Numbered from the stretch's first letter, positions 51,765 to 60,638 are shown. The stretch is 64,000 nucleotides of DNA from Nodosilinea nodulosa PCC 7104 (GCF_000309385.1 NZ_JH976537.1:399426-463425); one strand, 5' to 3'. Translations and numbers: made by a program. The notes: a model not told the origin generated them from the sequence alone.

Positions 51765-52397
51765 GTGGTTCAAACGATAGCTGTTACCGAAGCCATCACC
51801 AATCTCCGTGATGCCCACGATCGCTTTGGGCTTAGCCGGGTGAGCGATCCGGCCTTTTTCCCCCAGTGGCAGGAGCCACTGCCAGCGCTCTCGGCCAGCG
51901 AAAAGGCGGCGCTGGATAAATACTGCGATCGCTACCTAAGCTATGCCGCCGATGGCTCCAGCTCTGAGGGCACCGTGAACGTGATCACGGTGTCGCCCCT
52001 GCTGGAACTGCTGGGTCTGTGCGATCCGCCCCTGCGCATTCAGGGAGAGCGCTACGTTGAAATTGCGATCGAAAACGACAACCAGGTCCTGAGGGGACGG
52101 ATGGATGTCGTGATTTTTCAACAGCGTCTATGGGTGGTGCTGGTAGAGGCCAAACATTTTGGCTTTAGTGTTTTACAGGCAATTCCCCAAACCTTGGCCT
52201 ACATGATGGGCAATCCAGCGCCCCAGGAGCCAACCTACGGCCTTATCACCACTGGAAAAGATTTCTTATTCCTTAAGCTACAGCGTCAGCCCGTGACGCA
52301 ATACGCGCTTTCTAACAAATTTACCTTGCTCTCTGACGAGCACCACAACCTCTACGCTGTCGCCAGAATTTTGAAACACCTGGCCGCAGAGCTATAG
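51765..52397 (+). CDS. PD-(D/E)XK nuclease-like protein (type I restriction R-subunit N-terminal type)
   Basis: A 210-residue protein. The core reads LRGRMDVVIFQQRLWVVLVE followed by AKHFGFSVLQAIPQTLAYM, giving D114...E128-x-K130, the PD-(D/E)XK active site found in HsdR N-terminal-like domains and many solitary cyanobacterial proteins. A conserved Q in the following helix supports the restriction-endonuclease fold. There is no helicase domain and no methylase or specificity gene nearby, so it is not a standard restriction system. The start is GTG 51765. Function unknown. Confidence 0.72.
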   Translation: MVQTIAVTEAITNLRDAHDRFGLSRVSDPAFFPQWQEPLPALSASEKAALDKYCDRYLSYAADGSSSEGTVNVITVSPLLELLGLCDPPLRIQGERYVEIAIENDNQVLRGRMDVVIFQQRLWVVLVEAKHFGFSVLQAIPQTLAYMMGNPAPQEPTYGLITTGKDFLFLKLQRQPVTQYALSNKFTLLSDEHHNLYAVARILKHLAAEL

Positions 52398-52406
52398 ACG
52401 CCATTT

Positions 52407-53729
52407 TCAAAATACCAGCACCAATTTCACCTGCCAGGTATCCCCGTCGCGCACGATCTGGATGTCGCGGATGAACTCGCGGAAAAAGAAGCGGCGCTCG
52501 GCCTCAGACAGGTCGAGCCAGAACTGGGGAATCGACACCGACTGGGACAGCTCTTGCAGGTTGACTGGGGGCAGCTGGGCCAGCTGCTGGTGCAGGGTAG
52601 CCACTTCACCCCGCAGCCTGTAGCGGCGCAGGGCGGCAGTTTCAGCGTCCAGAATGCCGGATTCTTCCAGGTCGGGAAGCTGAGCCAGCACGGCTTCTTT
52701 GGCGTCAATCTGGCCCTGCAATCGGCTGCTGGGGGCCGGGGTTCCCGGCGGAATTCGGGTCGTGAACTGGGCCACGGCCTGGGGCAGCACCCGGCAGATC
52801 TCGGCGACGATGCGGTTTAGCGCCTCATCGTAGGGGATGGCTTTGCAGCGGGGCCGGTTGGGGCAGCCGCTGGGCCGCAGGTAGAGGTAGGTTTTAGCCT
52901 GCCCCCTGGGCGCGGTTTTGGGGGCAGTTTTAGAGATGGTCAAAGGCTGCTGGCACTGCTGGCAGGTGACCAGGCCCGCCAGCGATCGCGGTGCTCCCGC
53001 CGTCCTGGGCGGCAGGGGCCGATTGCGGCGCAGCAGGCGATCGATCTGGGCAGCCTCGTCGCGGCTGATAATGGCGGCGTGGGTGTCGCGCAGGACATTG
53101 CCGTCCTGGTATTGCAGGTCGCCCCTGTACACCGGGTGAGTGAGCCAGCGCCGCCCGGTGGAGACCGAAATGCGCTTGCCGTACTTGGTTTCGACGAACC
53201 GCACCGCCCCCCGCAGCGAGCCGTAGAGCAAAAATTCATTTACAAAGGCGGTGACCACCGGGGCGGTGGCGCGATCGATCAGGTAGCGGCCCTGGCCCCT
53301 ACGGTAGCCGTAGGGGGGTTTGCCGGGGGGCGGCAGCGCCTGGAGTCGGCTGCGGGCGTGGCCCTGGCGCAGGCGGCGGCGGCGCTGGCGGGCAGCCAGG
53401 TCGGCCCCCTGCCGAAGGCTGGCAAGATCCACCGGGGTGTCGTTCAGGCAGATGACTTCAGCGCCGATCGCCTCCAGGGCCTGCACCCAGTGCTGAATGT
53501 CTTCGGGATCTTTGCCGAGGGCAGCTAGATCATCAACCAGGATCAGATCGGGCGGCTGGGTTTGGCTGTCGGCAAGCAGGCGATCGCGCTCGGGCCGATA
53601 CTCAGGCTCCGCTGGCAGGGCAATGTCGGTGTAGACCTGTTCCACAGCCCCCGGCAGCTCATCCGCTGGGCCGGGTTGGTCGGCGGCGAGGTCGGCGGCG
53701 GTTCGGTAGCGGTAGGCCACAACTCGCAT
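52407..53729 (-). CDS. XisF-like large serine recombinase homologue, catalytic Ser missing
   Basis: A 440-residue protein with the layout of large serine recombinases. It has an N-terminal resolvase-like domain (DLILVDDLAALGKDPEDIQ), a Recombinase domain (PPGKPPYGYRRGQGRYLIDR), a zinc beta-ribbon (VTCQQCQQPLTISK with GCPNRPRCKAIP, C-x2-C and C-x4-C) and a C-terminal helical part. XisF of Anabaena, which excises the fdxN element, is a known relative. The first strand reads VVAYRYRTAAD where active enzymes have Y-x-R-V-S, so the nucleophilic serine is absent. It may be an inactive regulator or use another residue. No attachment sites were found. Confidence 0.75.
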   Translation of the reverse strand: MRVVAYRYRTAADLAADQPGPADELPGAVEQVYTDIALPAEPEYRPERDRLLADSQTQPPDLILVDDLAALGKDPEDIQHWVQALEAIGAEVICLNDTPVDLASLRQGADLAARQRRRRLRQGHARSRLQALPPPGKPPYGYRRGQGRYLIDRATAPVVTAFVNEFLLYGSLRGAVRFVETKYGKRISVSTGRRWLTHPVYRGDLQYQDGNVLRDTHAAIISRDEAAQIDRLLRRNRPLPPRTAGAPRSLAGLVTCQQCQQPLTISKTAPKTAPRGQAKTYLYLRPSGCPNRPRCKAIPYDEALNRIVAEICRVLPQAVAQFTTRIPPGTPAPSSRLQGQIDAKEAVLAQLPDLEESGILDAETAALRRYRLRGEVATLHQQLAQLPPVNLQELSQSVSIPQFWLDLSEAERRFFFREFIRDIQIVRDGDTWQVKLVLVF

Positions 53730-53732
53730 GGC

Positions 53733-54077
53733 CTAAAACGCCAGCTTTAAGGCTTCGCGCAGGGCCAGCGCCTGGGCATCGTCGTCGCTGGCTACGACCA
53801 CCATGACGGTAGTTATGGCAGCGGGGTTTTCGATACACACAAACATCGCCGTTGCGATCTCAGAGCGCCCGGCAATACTGGTGGCATCGTTTTGCACCGG
53901 GTCTAACCCCTGGGATTCTAGCGCCTGCCGGGCTTGGGCCAGGCACTGGGCCGTATCGATACCCAGAATTTGCCAGGCGTAGTGCATCCCCGGCGGAGCC
54001 GCCTGGGCATTAGCCAGATTCGTTGCCAGGCCCAGGCTGGCCAGCAATGTTGTCAATAAGTAGGTGATTGAAATCAT
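53733..54077 (-). CDS. small exported protein of unknown function
   Basis: A 114-residue protein with a signal peptide (MISITYLLTTLLASLGLATN, cleavage near ANAQA). The mature part has two cysteines and a compact alpha/beta look: CLAQARQALESQGLDPVQND, then TAMFVCIENPAAITTVMVVV, then ASDDDAQALALREALKLAF. This resembles small periplasmic proteins conserved in cyanobacteria, without a named domain that I recognise. ATG 54077 is chosen over GTG 54095 because it begins the signal peptide. Confidence 0.68.
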   Translation of the reverse strand: MISITYLLTTLLASLGLATNLANAQAAPPGMHYAWQILGIDTAQCLAQARQALESQGLDPVQNDATSIAGRSEIATAMFVCIENPAAITTVMVVVASDDDAQALALREALKLAF

Positions 54078-54267
54078 GGTTTGCGTCTGTATCACGGCCC
54101 CAAATGGCTGCCTAGCGGAGGGCAGATACCCCTGTGTTGATGATACTCCCTGGCTTTAGATTGACTGGCTGCCCCCCGCCATTGGCCCTTGGTCATGGCA
54201 AGATAGGTGAGTAGGTCTGGACTTCGGGCTTCCCCGCATTCTCCACTGATTGTTTCGAGGCGTCTCT

Positions 54268-55230
54268 TTGCAGATTACATTTTTGGGTACCAGTTCTGGC
54301 GTGCCTACCCGCGCCCGCAACGTGTCGAGCGTGGCCCTGCGCCTGCCCCAGCGGGCTGAGGTGTGGCTGTTTGACTGCGGCGAGGGTACCCAGCATCAGT
54401 TTTTGCGCAGCGAATTTAAGTCGAGCCAGATTCGCCGCATTTTTATTACCCACATGCACGGCGACCACATTTTTGGTCTGATGGGGCTGCTGGCCAGCTG
54501 CGGGCTGGCGGGAAACCGGCAGCAGCGCATCGATATCTACGGCCCCAAACCCCTGAATGACTACCTGCAAGCCAGCCGCCGCTACTCGCAAACCCATTTT
54601 TCACTGCCGATCAAAATCCACGCGGTGGAACCGGGGCTGGTGTTTGAGGACGATGAGTTTCGGGTGGTGTGCGACCTGCTGGAGCACCGGGTGCCCGCCT
54701 ACGGCTATCGGGTGGAGGAGCGCGATCGCCCCGGCCATTTCGATGTCAAGCGAGCCCAGGCCATGGGCATTCCCGCTGGGCCTATCTACGGCCAGCTAAA
54801 GCAGGGGCAGCGGGTGAAGCTGGCGGATGGTCGCACCGTCAATGGGGCCGATCTCTGCGGGCCAGACCTGGTGGGGCGCAAGCTCGCCTACTGCACCGAT
54901 ACGATTTATTGCGATCGCGCCGTAGACCTAGCCGCCAACGCCGACGTGCTGATCCACGAAGCCACCTTCTCCCACCGCGACGCCGACCTGGCCTACCAGC
55001 GGCTGCACTCCACCTCGACCATGGCGGCTCAGACGGCCCTCGCGGCCCAGGCCAAGCAGCTGATCATGACCCACTTCAGCCCCCGCTACGCCCCCGGCAA
55101 CGAGATCCAGCTCCCCGATCTGCTGGCGGAGGCTCGGGCCATTTTCCCCCACACGGCCATGGCCCACGACTTTATGATCTACGACATTCCCCGCCAGGAC
55201 GACAAAGTGCTGGCGTCTTCCTCTGTTTGA
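54268..55230 (+). CDS. rnz: ribonuclease Z
   Basis: A 320-residue metallo-beta-lactamase-fold endonuclease that trims tRNA 3' ends. The start reads [20 protein letters not shown], and the zinc motif HMHGDH is T61-H62-x-H64-x-D66-H67. Further ligand regions include [33 protein letters not shown] and [10 protein letters not shown]. The correct start is most likely TTG 54268 with GAGG seven bases upstream, since cyanobacterial RNase Z proteins begin at this LQITF position. The in-frame TTG at 54250 would add six residues. Its 3' end overlaps the convergent gene at 55179 by 52 bases. Confidence 0.95.
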   Translation: MQITFLGTSSGVPTRARNVSSVALRLPQRAEVWLFDCGEGTQHQFLRSEFKSSQIRRIFITHMHGDHIFGLMGLLASCGLAGNRQQRIDIYGPKPLNDYLQASRRYSQTHFSLPIKIHAVEPGLVFEDDEFRVVCDLLEHRVPAYGYRVEERDRPGHFDVKRAQAMGIPAGPIYGQLKQGQRVKLADGRTVNGADLCGPDLVGRKLAYCTDTIYCDRAVDLAANADVLIHEATFSHRDADLAYQRLHSTSTMAAQTALAAQAKQLIMTHFSPRYAPGNEIQLPDLLAEARAIFPHTAMAHDFMIYDIPRQDDKVLASSSV

Positions 55231-55706
55231 GGTGGGCTGGTTAGGGGCTTCTGGGATGCTTTGGGTTCTGAATTGGACGACCCGTTTACGGTACTGAGGC
55301 GATGGCGGAGAGCCGTTAGTTGCTCCTGGCTATCGATGCCTGTCCGAGGCATGGGAATTTCGGTATTGGGCCAGGTGGGCAGGTCATCGCATGGGCACAG
55401 AGAGGTCATAATACCGGCGGTCGGTACAGCCACCGGCATTTCGCAGCGGGCGCAGGGGGTGATCTCCCAGACCGGCGACAGCATCTCCGCAATGCTTTGG
55501 GCGGTGCCCTGCAGGTAGCAGTCTCGGCCACTGGTGACCATAATTTTGTGCCAGCAGTCCTCGAAGGCCTGGCTGTATTGCCCGTTATGGAAGATGGGAT
55601 CGGGCAGACATTCTCCCCGATTTTCCGCTAGCACCACGGGTTTGCCCAACTGAAACCAGTGGGCCAAAAAATCTCTAATTTGGGCTTGAGAAGCCATTGC
55701 TGCCAT
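55179..55706 (-). CDS. conserved protein with CxxC and CxC, unknown function
   Basis: A 175-residue cytosolic protein. The N-terminal part ([20 protein letters not shown]) is followed by [13 protein letters not shown] and [13 protein letters not shown], a C-x2-C ... C-x-C arrangement that could hold a metal. The C-terminal 45 residues are Ser/Pro/Gln-rich and probably disordered. The gene overlaps the end of rnz tail-to-tail by 52 bases, so its tail is encoded opposite the last rnz codons. A start nine bases further in (55697) is also possible. No known domain is recognised. Confidence 0.65.
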   Translation of the reverse strand: MAAMASQAQIRDFLAHWFQLGKPVVLAENRGECLPDPIFHNGQYSQAFEDCWHKIMVTSGRDCYLQGTAQSIAEMLSPVWEITPCARCEMPVAVPTAGIMTSLCPCDDLPTWPNTEIPMPRTGIDSQEQLTALRHRLSTVNGSSNSEPKASQKPLTSPPQTEEDASTLSSWRGMS

Positions 55707-56111
55707 ACTCCTAACTACATCACCGGGCTGATCTCTGGGTCTGACAAGGCATTGACTGGTCGATTCCGACTCAGGTGGTCGCTCTGTCGGCAGTCTAGAA
55801 TGGGGCGTTGCCTTTGCCGCTGGGGATTGCTTAACCGGCCTACCCCCTTATCCTAACGGCTGCCTCAACAGCTTCAGGCGATCTACGGATATTCTTCGGA
55901 AGTAGAGGCCCCCCTGGGCCCAGGTGCTCGCCTGCGGCGAATGGGCGACGAAGGACTATGGGCGATCGCAAGGGGGCAGCGGGGCTATCAGCGGGCGGAA
56001 TGGGTGGGCGACTTTGGCCTGGGGAACCCAGACCCTGGCCTAGCTTAACGAAAGTTTGCAAAGGCTCCCCGCCACCGCTAAAAGTGCGGCACAACCAGAT
56101 AAAGTAGCCCT
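55707..56111. other. intergenic region with an unassigned open stretch
   Basis: A plus-strand frame is open from 55857 to the TAA at 56046-56048 and reads like protein (LQAIYGYSSEVEAPLGPG, GDEGLWAIARGQRGYQRAEW), but its first ATG is only at 55941, leaving 35 codons. It may be a decayed gene or a chance frame in GC-rich DNA. Otherwise nothing was recognised apart from the expected promoters of the flanking divergent genes. Confidence 0.3.
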
Positions 56112-56867
56112 ATGTATGACGACGACCTCACCACCCTAACCCCCGACCTGGAGTTTGCCGATCCCCTGGACGCCCTCGGTCCCGTTGACGAGGAGCAGAC
56201 GCCTGCGTACGACCCGGAGGCCATGCTGCCCCTGCTGACGGCCGCCGATCCGCAGCAGCGCATGCTGGCGGCTCGGGCTTTTTGCGAGGTCGAAGACGGG
56301 CGGGCGGTGGTTCCCTTGACCGCCCTGCTGAGCGATCTCTGCCCGCTAGTGCGGGTGAGTGCCGCCTACGCCCTAGGGCGCAACCCCCACCCCTCGGCGG
56401 TGGATTCGCTGATTGCCCAGCTGGCAACCGACTGGAATGGCTACGTGCGCAAGGGGCTGGTGTGGGCCTTGGGCAATGCCCACGATGCGCGATCGCTGCT
56501 GCCCCTGATCGAAGCCCTGCGCACCGATATCTCCGCCGTGCGGCTGTGGGCCGCCAGCGCCCTGGCCCAGATGGCCCAGGTCAGCTACGAGTCGGTAATT
56601 GCCGCCATTCCCCCCCTGATTGAAGGACTGCGCCGGGACCCGGTGCCAGCGGTGCGCAGCAACTGCGCCTGGGCCGTGGGCCAGCTCTGCCGCGAACTGC
56701 CCTCCAACGTGGTCTACCACACCGCGATCGACGCGCTGATCGAAAGCTTTGCCGAGGAGGACGACCTGGGGGTGCGAGAAGACGCCCGCGCCGCTCTGCT
56801 CAAAGTCGGTGACACCCGAGGGCTGCAAACCATCGAAGAAATTGAGCAGGACGGGTTCTTTTTCTAA
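56112..56867 (+). CDS. HEAT repeat protein (PBS lyase-like repeats)
   Basis: A 251-residue protein made of about six helical HEAT-like repeats of roughly 31 residues after an acidic N-terminus. Examples are DGRAVVPLTALLSDLCPLVR, HPSAVDSLIAQLATDWNGYV and DARSLLPLIEALRTDISAVR. Similar repeats occur in phycobilin lyases (CpcE type) and in scaffold proteins; no lyase-specific feature or phycobiliprotein gene is present here, so it is better called a HEAT repeat scaffold. Monocistronic and convergent with the lptF-like gene. Confidence 0.82.
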   Translation: MYDDDLTTLTPDLEFADPLDALGPVDEEQTPAYDPEAMLPLLTAADPQQRMLAARAFCEVEDGRAVVPLTALLSDLCPLVRVSAAYALGRNPHPSAVDSLIAQLATDWNGYVRKGLVWALGNAHDARSLLPLIEALRTDISAVRLWAASALAQMAQVSYESVIAAIPPLIEGLRRDPVPAVRSNCAWAVGQLCRELPSNVVYHTAIDALIESFAEEDDLGVREDARAALLKVGDTRGLQTIEEIEQDGFFF

Positions 56868-56921
56868 GGGCTGTCGTTAGTTTCTAACAGCTGTAAACCA
56901 TTGGCGCAGTCTGCTGTCACC

Positions 56922-58082
56922 TTACTTGGAGGCGCGAAACAGCAGGTAAAGACCGATCGCCAGGCCCAGCAGGGTCGGCAGCCAGGCCGACAAAAAGGGT
57001 GAGAGCACTCCCACCTCGCCCATGGCGTTGGTGATAAACGACAGCAGGTAGTAGCCAAAAATAATCACAATGCTGATGCCAAAGCTGGTGGCGCGGCTGG
57101 TGCGCTGGGGCAGCACCCCAATGGAGGCCCCCACCAGGCCAAACACCACGCACACAAAGGGTAGGGCATACTTCTGCATAATCCGAATTTGCCAGCGACG
57201 AATCATTTTCTCGTCGCCACTCTGGCGCACCAGCTTCAGCTGCTCGGTGGCCTCGGCAATATTCATTTCGGTGTCGTTTTTGGTGCGGCTGGCCAGGTCT
57301 AGGGGCGTGCGGGGCAGCTGCAATTCCTGGGTTTCAAAGGTGACAATATTGCGGAAAGAACCGTCGGGGGCGACCACATAGATGGTGCCGTTGTAGAAAG
57401 TCCAGGCGTTTTTCTCCACATCCCAGTTGGCCGACTCGGCGCTGACCACCTGGTTCAGGCCGGCCTGGGAAAAGTCCACAATGGTCAGGCCGTGCATGGT
57501 GGTGCCGTCAAAGCGGCGGGCGTAGAACAGGCGTTTGAGCTCTTGGGCGTTGGGGTCGTCGGCGGCGGGCTGAAACTCCTGATAGAAAATGTTGCGCTCT
57601 TGAAAGGGAGGGCGCTCCGACTTGAGGGCCTGCTCCAGGGTAATGGCGGCGCGGTAGTTGGCGGCAGGGGTAATCAGCTCATTGAAGACAAAGGTCAGGC
57701 CGGTCACCAGCAGGCTCAGCACCACCGCCGGGGTAATGATGCGGCGAATGCTGACCCCCACCCCCCGCAGGGCAATCAGCTCGCTATCGCTGGAGAAGCG
57801 GCTGTAGGTCATCATGGTGGACAGCAGGGTGGCCATCGGAAAGGCCAGCACAATGAACTCGGGCAGCTTGAGCACAAAGATCTGCACCGCCAGGGTAATA
57901 GCCAGCCCCGATTCGGTAATCCGGCGAATCAGCTCAAACAGCGCCCCGATGGAAATGCCAATGGATGAGAACGCCCCCACCCCAAACAAAAAAGGCATCG
58001 TCAGCTCTTTGGCGATGTAGCGATCCATCACCGTCAGCAGGGGTATGCCGGAGCGGTTGAAGGGAGAGGAGGCTGAGGTCAT
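56922..58082 (-). CDS. LptF/LptG family permease
   Basis: A 386-residue YjgP/YjgQ-type permease with three N-terminal helices, a large periplasmic beta-jellyroll domain (residues about 130-280) and three C-terminal helices. Conserved segments are MDRYIAKELTMPFLFGVGAF, LSTMMTYSRFSSDSELIALR (coupling helix) and ALPFVCVVFGLVGASIGVLP. It works with the LptB-type ATPase upstream to extract lipopolysaccharide from the inner membrane. Cyanobacteria usually have one such permease acting for both LptF and LptG. ATG 58082 is preceded by a C/T tract on its own strand and has no Shine-Dalgarno; the next ATG (MDRYIAK) 18 residues in is an alternative. Confidence 0.87.
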   Translation of the reverse strand: MTSASSPFNRSGIPLLTVMDRYIAKELTMPFLFGVGAFSSIGISIGALFELIRRITESGLAITLAVQIFVLKLPEFIVLAFPMATLLSTMMTYSRFSSDSELIALRGVGVSIRRIITPAVVLSLLVTGLTFVFNELITPAANYRAAITLEQALKSERPPFQERNIFYQEFQPAADDPNAQELKRLFYARRFDGTTMHGLTIVDFSQAGLNQVVSAESANWDVEKNAWTFYNGTIYVVAPDGSFRNIVTFETQELQLPRTPLDLASRTKNDTEMNIAEATEQLKLVRQSGDEKMIRRWQIRIMQKYALPFVCVVFGLVGASIGVLPQRTSRATSFGISIVIIFGYYLLSFITNAMGEVGVLSPFLSAWLPTLLGLAIGLYLLFRASK

Positions 58083-58215
58083 GGGGAGGGGGAGATGGGG
58101 GGATGGGGAGATAGAGGGGATAAAAGATGGGGGGATGAGGAAATGGGGGAGAGAGGGGGGATGGGTGGGGAGAGAGGGAATAGAGAAGATAAAAGATGGG
58201 GGGATGGGTGGCTTG
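58083..58215 (+). repeat. G-rich tract within the lptB-lptF intergenic gap
   Basis: Purine-rich on the plus strand (pyrimidine-rich on the coding strand), made of GGGGGGAT- and GGGGAGAT-like units. A 19-base string GATAAAAGATGGGGGGATG occurs at 58119-58137 and again at 58188-58206. The many runs of four or more G could form quadruplexes. It directly precedes the lptF start codon. Confidence 0.7.
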
Positions 58216-58226
58216 GTTCGGGAGGG

Positions 58227-58955
58227 CTAGATGGCGAAGTCTTTGCCGAGGTAGTGCTCGCGCACCAGGGGGTTGTTGAAGAGATCGTCGGCACTGCCCG
58301 AGGCGAGAATTTGCCCGTCGCTCATGATGTAGGCGCGATCGATAATGCGCAGGGTTTCGCGCACGTTGTGGTCGGTGATGAGGATGCCCATGTCGCGATC
58401 GCGCAGCTTAGAGACAATCTCCTGAATTTCGGTCACGGCGATCGGGTCGACCCCGGCGAAGGGCTCGTCTAAAAACAAAAACCGGGGCCCTTCGGGACCC
58501 GAGGCCAGCGATCGCGCCAGTTCAGTCCGCCGCCGCTCCCCCCCGGACACCTGAATACCCAGGGTATTGGCCACTTTCTCCAGGCGAAACTCCTTGAGCA
58601 GGTCTTGCAGGCGATCGCCGTATTCGTCGGGGGGCACCCGCGTCTGCTGCATCACCAGCAAAAGATTGTCGGCCACCGACAGGTGGCGAAAAATGCTGGG
58701 TTCCTGAGCCAGGTAGCCGATACCCAATCGGGCCCGCTGGTGCATGGGCAGGTCGGTAATGTCGATCTGGTCAAGGCAGACCTTGCCAGCGTCGGGGCGC
58801 TCCAGCCCGGTAGCCATGTAAAAGGTGGTCGTTTTACCTGCCCCGTTAGGACCCAGCAGGCCGACGATTTCACCCTGGGCTACCGAGACGCTAACCCGGT
58901 TGACTACCTGGCGCTTGCCATAGGTCTTTTGAACGTTGTCAAGTACGATCTTCAA
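58227..58955 (-). CDS. lptB: LPS export ABC transporter ATPase
   Basis: A 242-residue ATPase matching LptB in length. Walker A is LLGPNGAGKTTTFYMATG, the signature is QVSGGERRRTELARSLAS, Walker B is FLFLDEPFAGVDPIAV, and the switch histidine is in ILITDHNVRETL. The Q-loop YLAQEPSIFRHL and the DLPMHQRARLGIGY block are LptB hallmarks. It powers the LptF-type permease encoded next on the same strand. An lptA-like gene lies 3.5 kb further upstream, separated by two unrelated genes and R3 elements. Confidence 0.93.
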   Translation of the reverse strand: MKIVLDNVQKTYGKRQVVNRVSVSVAQGEIVGLLGPNGAGKTTTFYMATGLERPDAGKVCLDQIDITDLPMHQRARLGIGYLAQEPSIFRHLSVADNLLLVMQQTRVPPDEYGDRLQDLLKEFRLEKVANTLGIQVSGGERRRTELARSLASGPEGPRFLFLDEPFAGVDPIAVTEIQEIVSKLRDRDMGILITDHNVRETLRIIDRAYIMSDGQILASGSADDLFNNPLVREHYLGKDFAI

Positions 58956-59125
58956 GGGTGCGCCTTGGTCGGTAGGGTTCGATTGAGCTTTTTCGATTGA
59001 GCTTTGTAAATTGTATCAAAGCTCTTCCCCAGTCTAGGCAACAGCTTCACCAAGCCAGTGTAGGTACTGTCCCAGTCCCCTGACCAAGGGGCTGAGGGAG
59101 CTATTTGGGGGCGGCTGAAAACGGG

Positions 59126-59209
59126 TCTGAACCAAGACATCAGCGCCTCTCGCAGAGGCCTATGGCCCTTTGCCCTTACCCCAACTTCATGCCTTCATTC
59201 AGCCAGGCC
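59126..59209 (+). repeat. dispersed repeat R4, copy 3
   Basis: TGAACCAAGACATCAGCGCC, then TCTCGCAGAGG, then TTTGCCCTTACCCCAACTTC and ATGCCTTCATTCAGCCAGGC. It aligns with 4981-5062 and with the flanks of R2 at 48221-48389. It lies just upstream of lptB next to an R3 copy. Confidence 0.7.
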
Positions 59210-59247
59210 CATATCTCTGAGTCCTAACCTGGCAAAGCGCCAGAATC

Positions 59248-59378
59248 CTAGGGCATCTCATCAATTCTGGCTAAAATCCTGACTCCACCAGCCTTGCCGC
59301 GCCCAACCCAAACAACAGGCTAGGAGCTGTAACCGTTGATGCTGGGGCCATCGGCAACTAATTGATGACAGCCCCTAG
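59248..59378 (-). mobile_element. MITE-like element R3, copy 2
   Basis: A 131-bp element bounded by CTAGGGC and GCCCCTAG, with inner arms TCATCAATT and AATTGATGA. The interior matches the inverted copy at 49858-49985. CTAG at both ends is compatible with the CTAG-like target duplications of IS5-type elements. Its right end encodes the last six residues (LGAVIN) and the stop codon of the glycosyltransferase gene. Confidence 0.78.
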
Positions 59379-60638
59379 AGCCGCCTGGGGTTGACCATTC
59401 TCAACAAACAGACGGGCTAGACAGGCGGCCTCGCGATCGATATTGTGCTGCTGTGCAACTTTCTCCATGCCCGCTTTGCCCATAGCCTCTAGCTCGGCTA
59501 CCGAGGCATCTAGGGCATGGCGCATGGCCTCTACCAGCGACTCGACCGATCCAGGCACCACCAACCAGCCGTTGACGCCAGTCTCTACGAGTTCGGGAAT
59601 GCCAGCAATGGATGTCGTAATGACTGGTCGCCCCAGCGCCAGGGCTTCCATAATGACGACAGGCAAGCCCTCGGCAAAGCTGGGCAACACCAGCATCTGA
59701 GCCTTGAGCAACTGAGCTTTTACCTCTTGACTGGCCGCCCAGCCCGTAATCGAAACGCAGTCTTGCAGGTTGTAGCTGGTAATGAGCGCTTCGACCTGCG
59801 ATCGCATCTCGCCATCGCCCACCAGCGTCACCGTCAGTCGGTAGCCCGTCTCCACCAGCTGCCTGACAGCCTCTAGCAGCAGCAGGTGGCCCTTTTGCCC
59901 GCTGAGCCGCCCCACACAGACAGCGTGGCGCTGCTCGGGAATAGGCACAAACTCCTGGGCCAGAAAGTCTTGGTCCAGCCCGCAGTGCACCACGTGAATT
60001 TTTGGCCAGTCTTCCAGGGCCGTCCAGCGGTACAGCTGACTCTTGCCAAAGGAGCTAATCGCCACCACAAAGTCGGCGCGCCGAATTTTTTCGGCCAGTG
60101 AAATAGCCCTTACCTTGTCAAATTCTTCTGGCCCGTGAACCGTAAAGCTGTAGGGCGGCCCGCCCAAAGCTCGGCACAGCATGGCCACAGTAGTAGAGTT
60201 GGTGCCAAAGTGAGCGTGCACATGGTCAACGGCGGCAGCTTCAAACCAGAGCAGCAGTACGCAGGCCTCGGCCAGGTAGGCAAGCTGATATAGCGGCCCC
60301 GACTCATCCCTAAGGCCAACTTGAAGGGCCAACCCGAGGGCGGTCACAAACGCCACAGGCCGCAGCAGCATGACGCGAATGACCAGTAGCAGTAGCTCAG
60401 GCCAGGGATGATCTAGCACGATCTGAGTTTTGCCCAGCTCTTTGATGTCATCGGGGTCGACTAGCTCATCGGCGCACGAGCGAATCGAAAATCTGGCCAC
60501 CTCTAGCCCCTGGGCCTCAAGGGCAGCGATTTCGCGGCGAATGAAGCTGTGGCTAACCTTGGGATACTGATTGACTAGGTAAGCCACTTTTTTGGGTTTA
60601 CCTGCCTGTGCGGGGGCATCTGGTTGCGCGATGGGCAT
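59358..60638 (-). CDS. family 4 glycosyltransferase (WcaL/colanic acid-like)
   Basis: A 426-residue GT-B enzyme. The N-terminus (KKVAYLVNQYPKVSHSFIRR) and the VDHVHAHFGTNSTTVAMLCR and YSFTVHGPEEFDKV segments are typical of the WcaL-like subgroup of cyanobacterial exopolysaccharide enzymes. The donor site is LVLPSFAEGLPVVIMEALAL. The final residues LGAVIN and the TAG stop are encoded by R3, so the original C-terminus was probably altered by insertion. It lies with the PhyH-type gene between lptB and lptA, outside the main polysaccharide cluster. Sugar specificity unknown. Confidence 0.87.
   Translation of the reverse strand: MPIAQPDAPAQAGKPKKVAYLVNQYPKVSHSFIRREIAALEAQGLEVARFSIRSCADELVDPDDIKELGKTQIVLDHPWPELLLLVIRVMLLRPVAFVTALGLALQVGLRDESGPLYQLAYLAEACVLLLWFEAAAVDHVHAHFGTNSTTVAMLCRALGGPPYSFTVHGPEEFDKVRAISLAEKIRRADFVVAISSFGKSQLYRWTALEDWPKIHVVHCGLDQDFLAQEFVPIPEQRHAVCVGRLSGQKGHLLLLEAVRQLVETGYRLTVTLVGDGEMRSQVEALITSYNLQDCVSITGWAASQEVKAQLLKAQMLVLPSFAEGLPVVIMEALALGRPVITTSIAGIPELVETGVNGWLVVPGSVESLVEAMRHALDASVAELEAMGKAGMEKVAQQHNIDREAACLARLFVENGQPQAALGAVIN

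Noticed and set aside
54193..54597. Long minus-strand frame opposite rnz
   Set aside because: Antisense shadow of a well-supported RNase Z gene.
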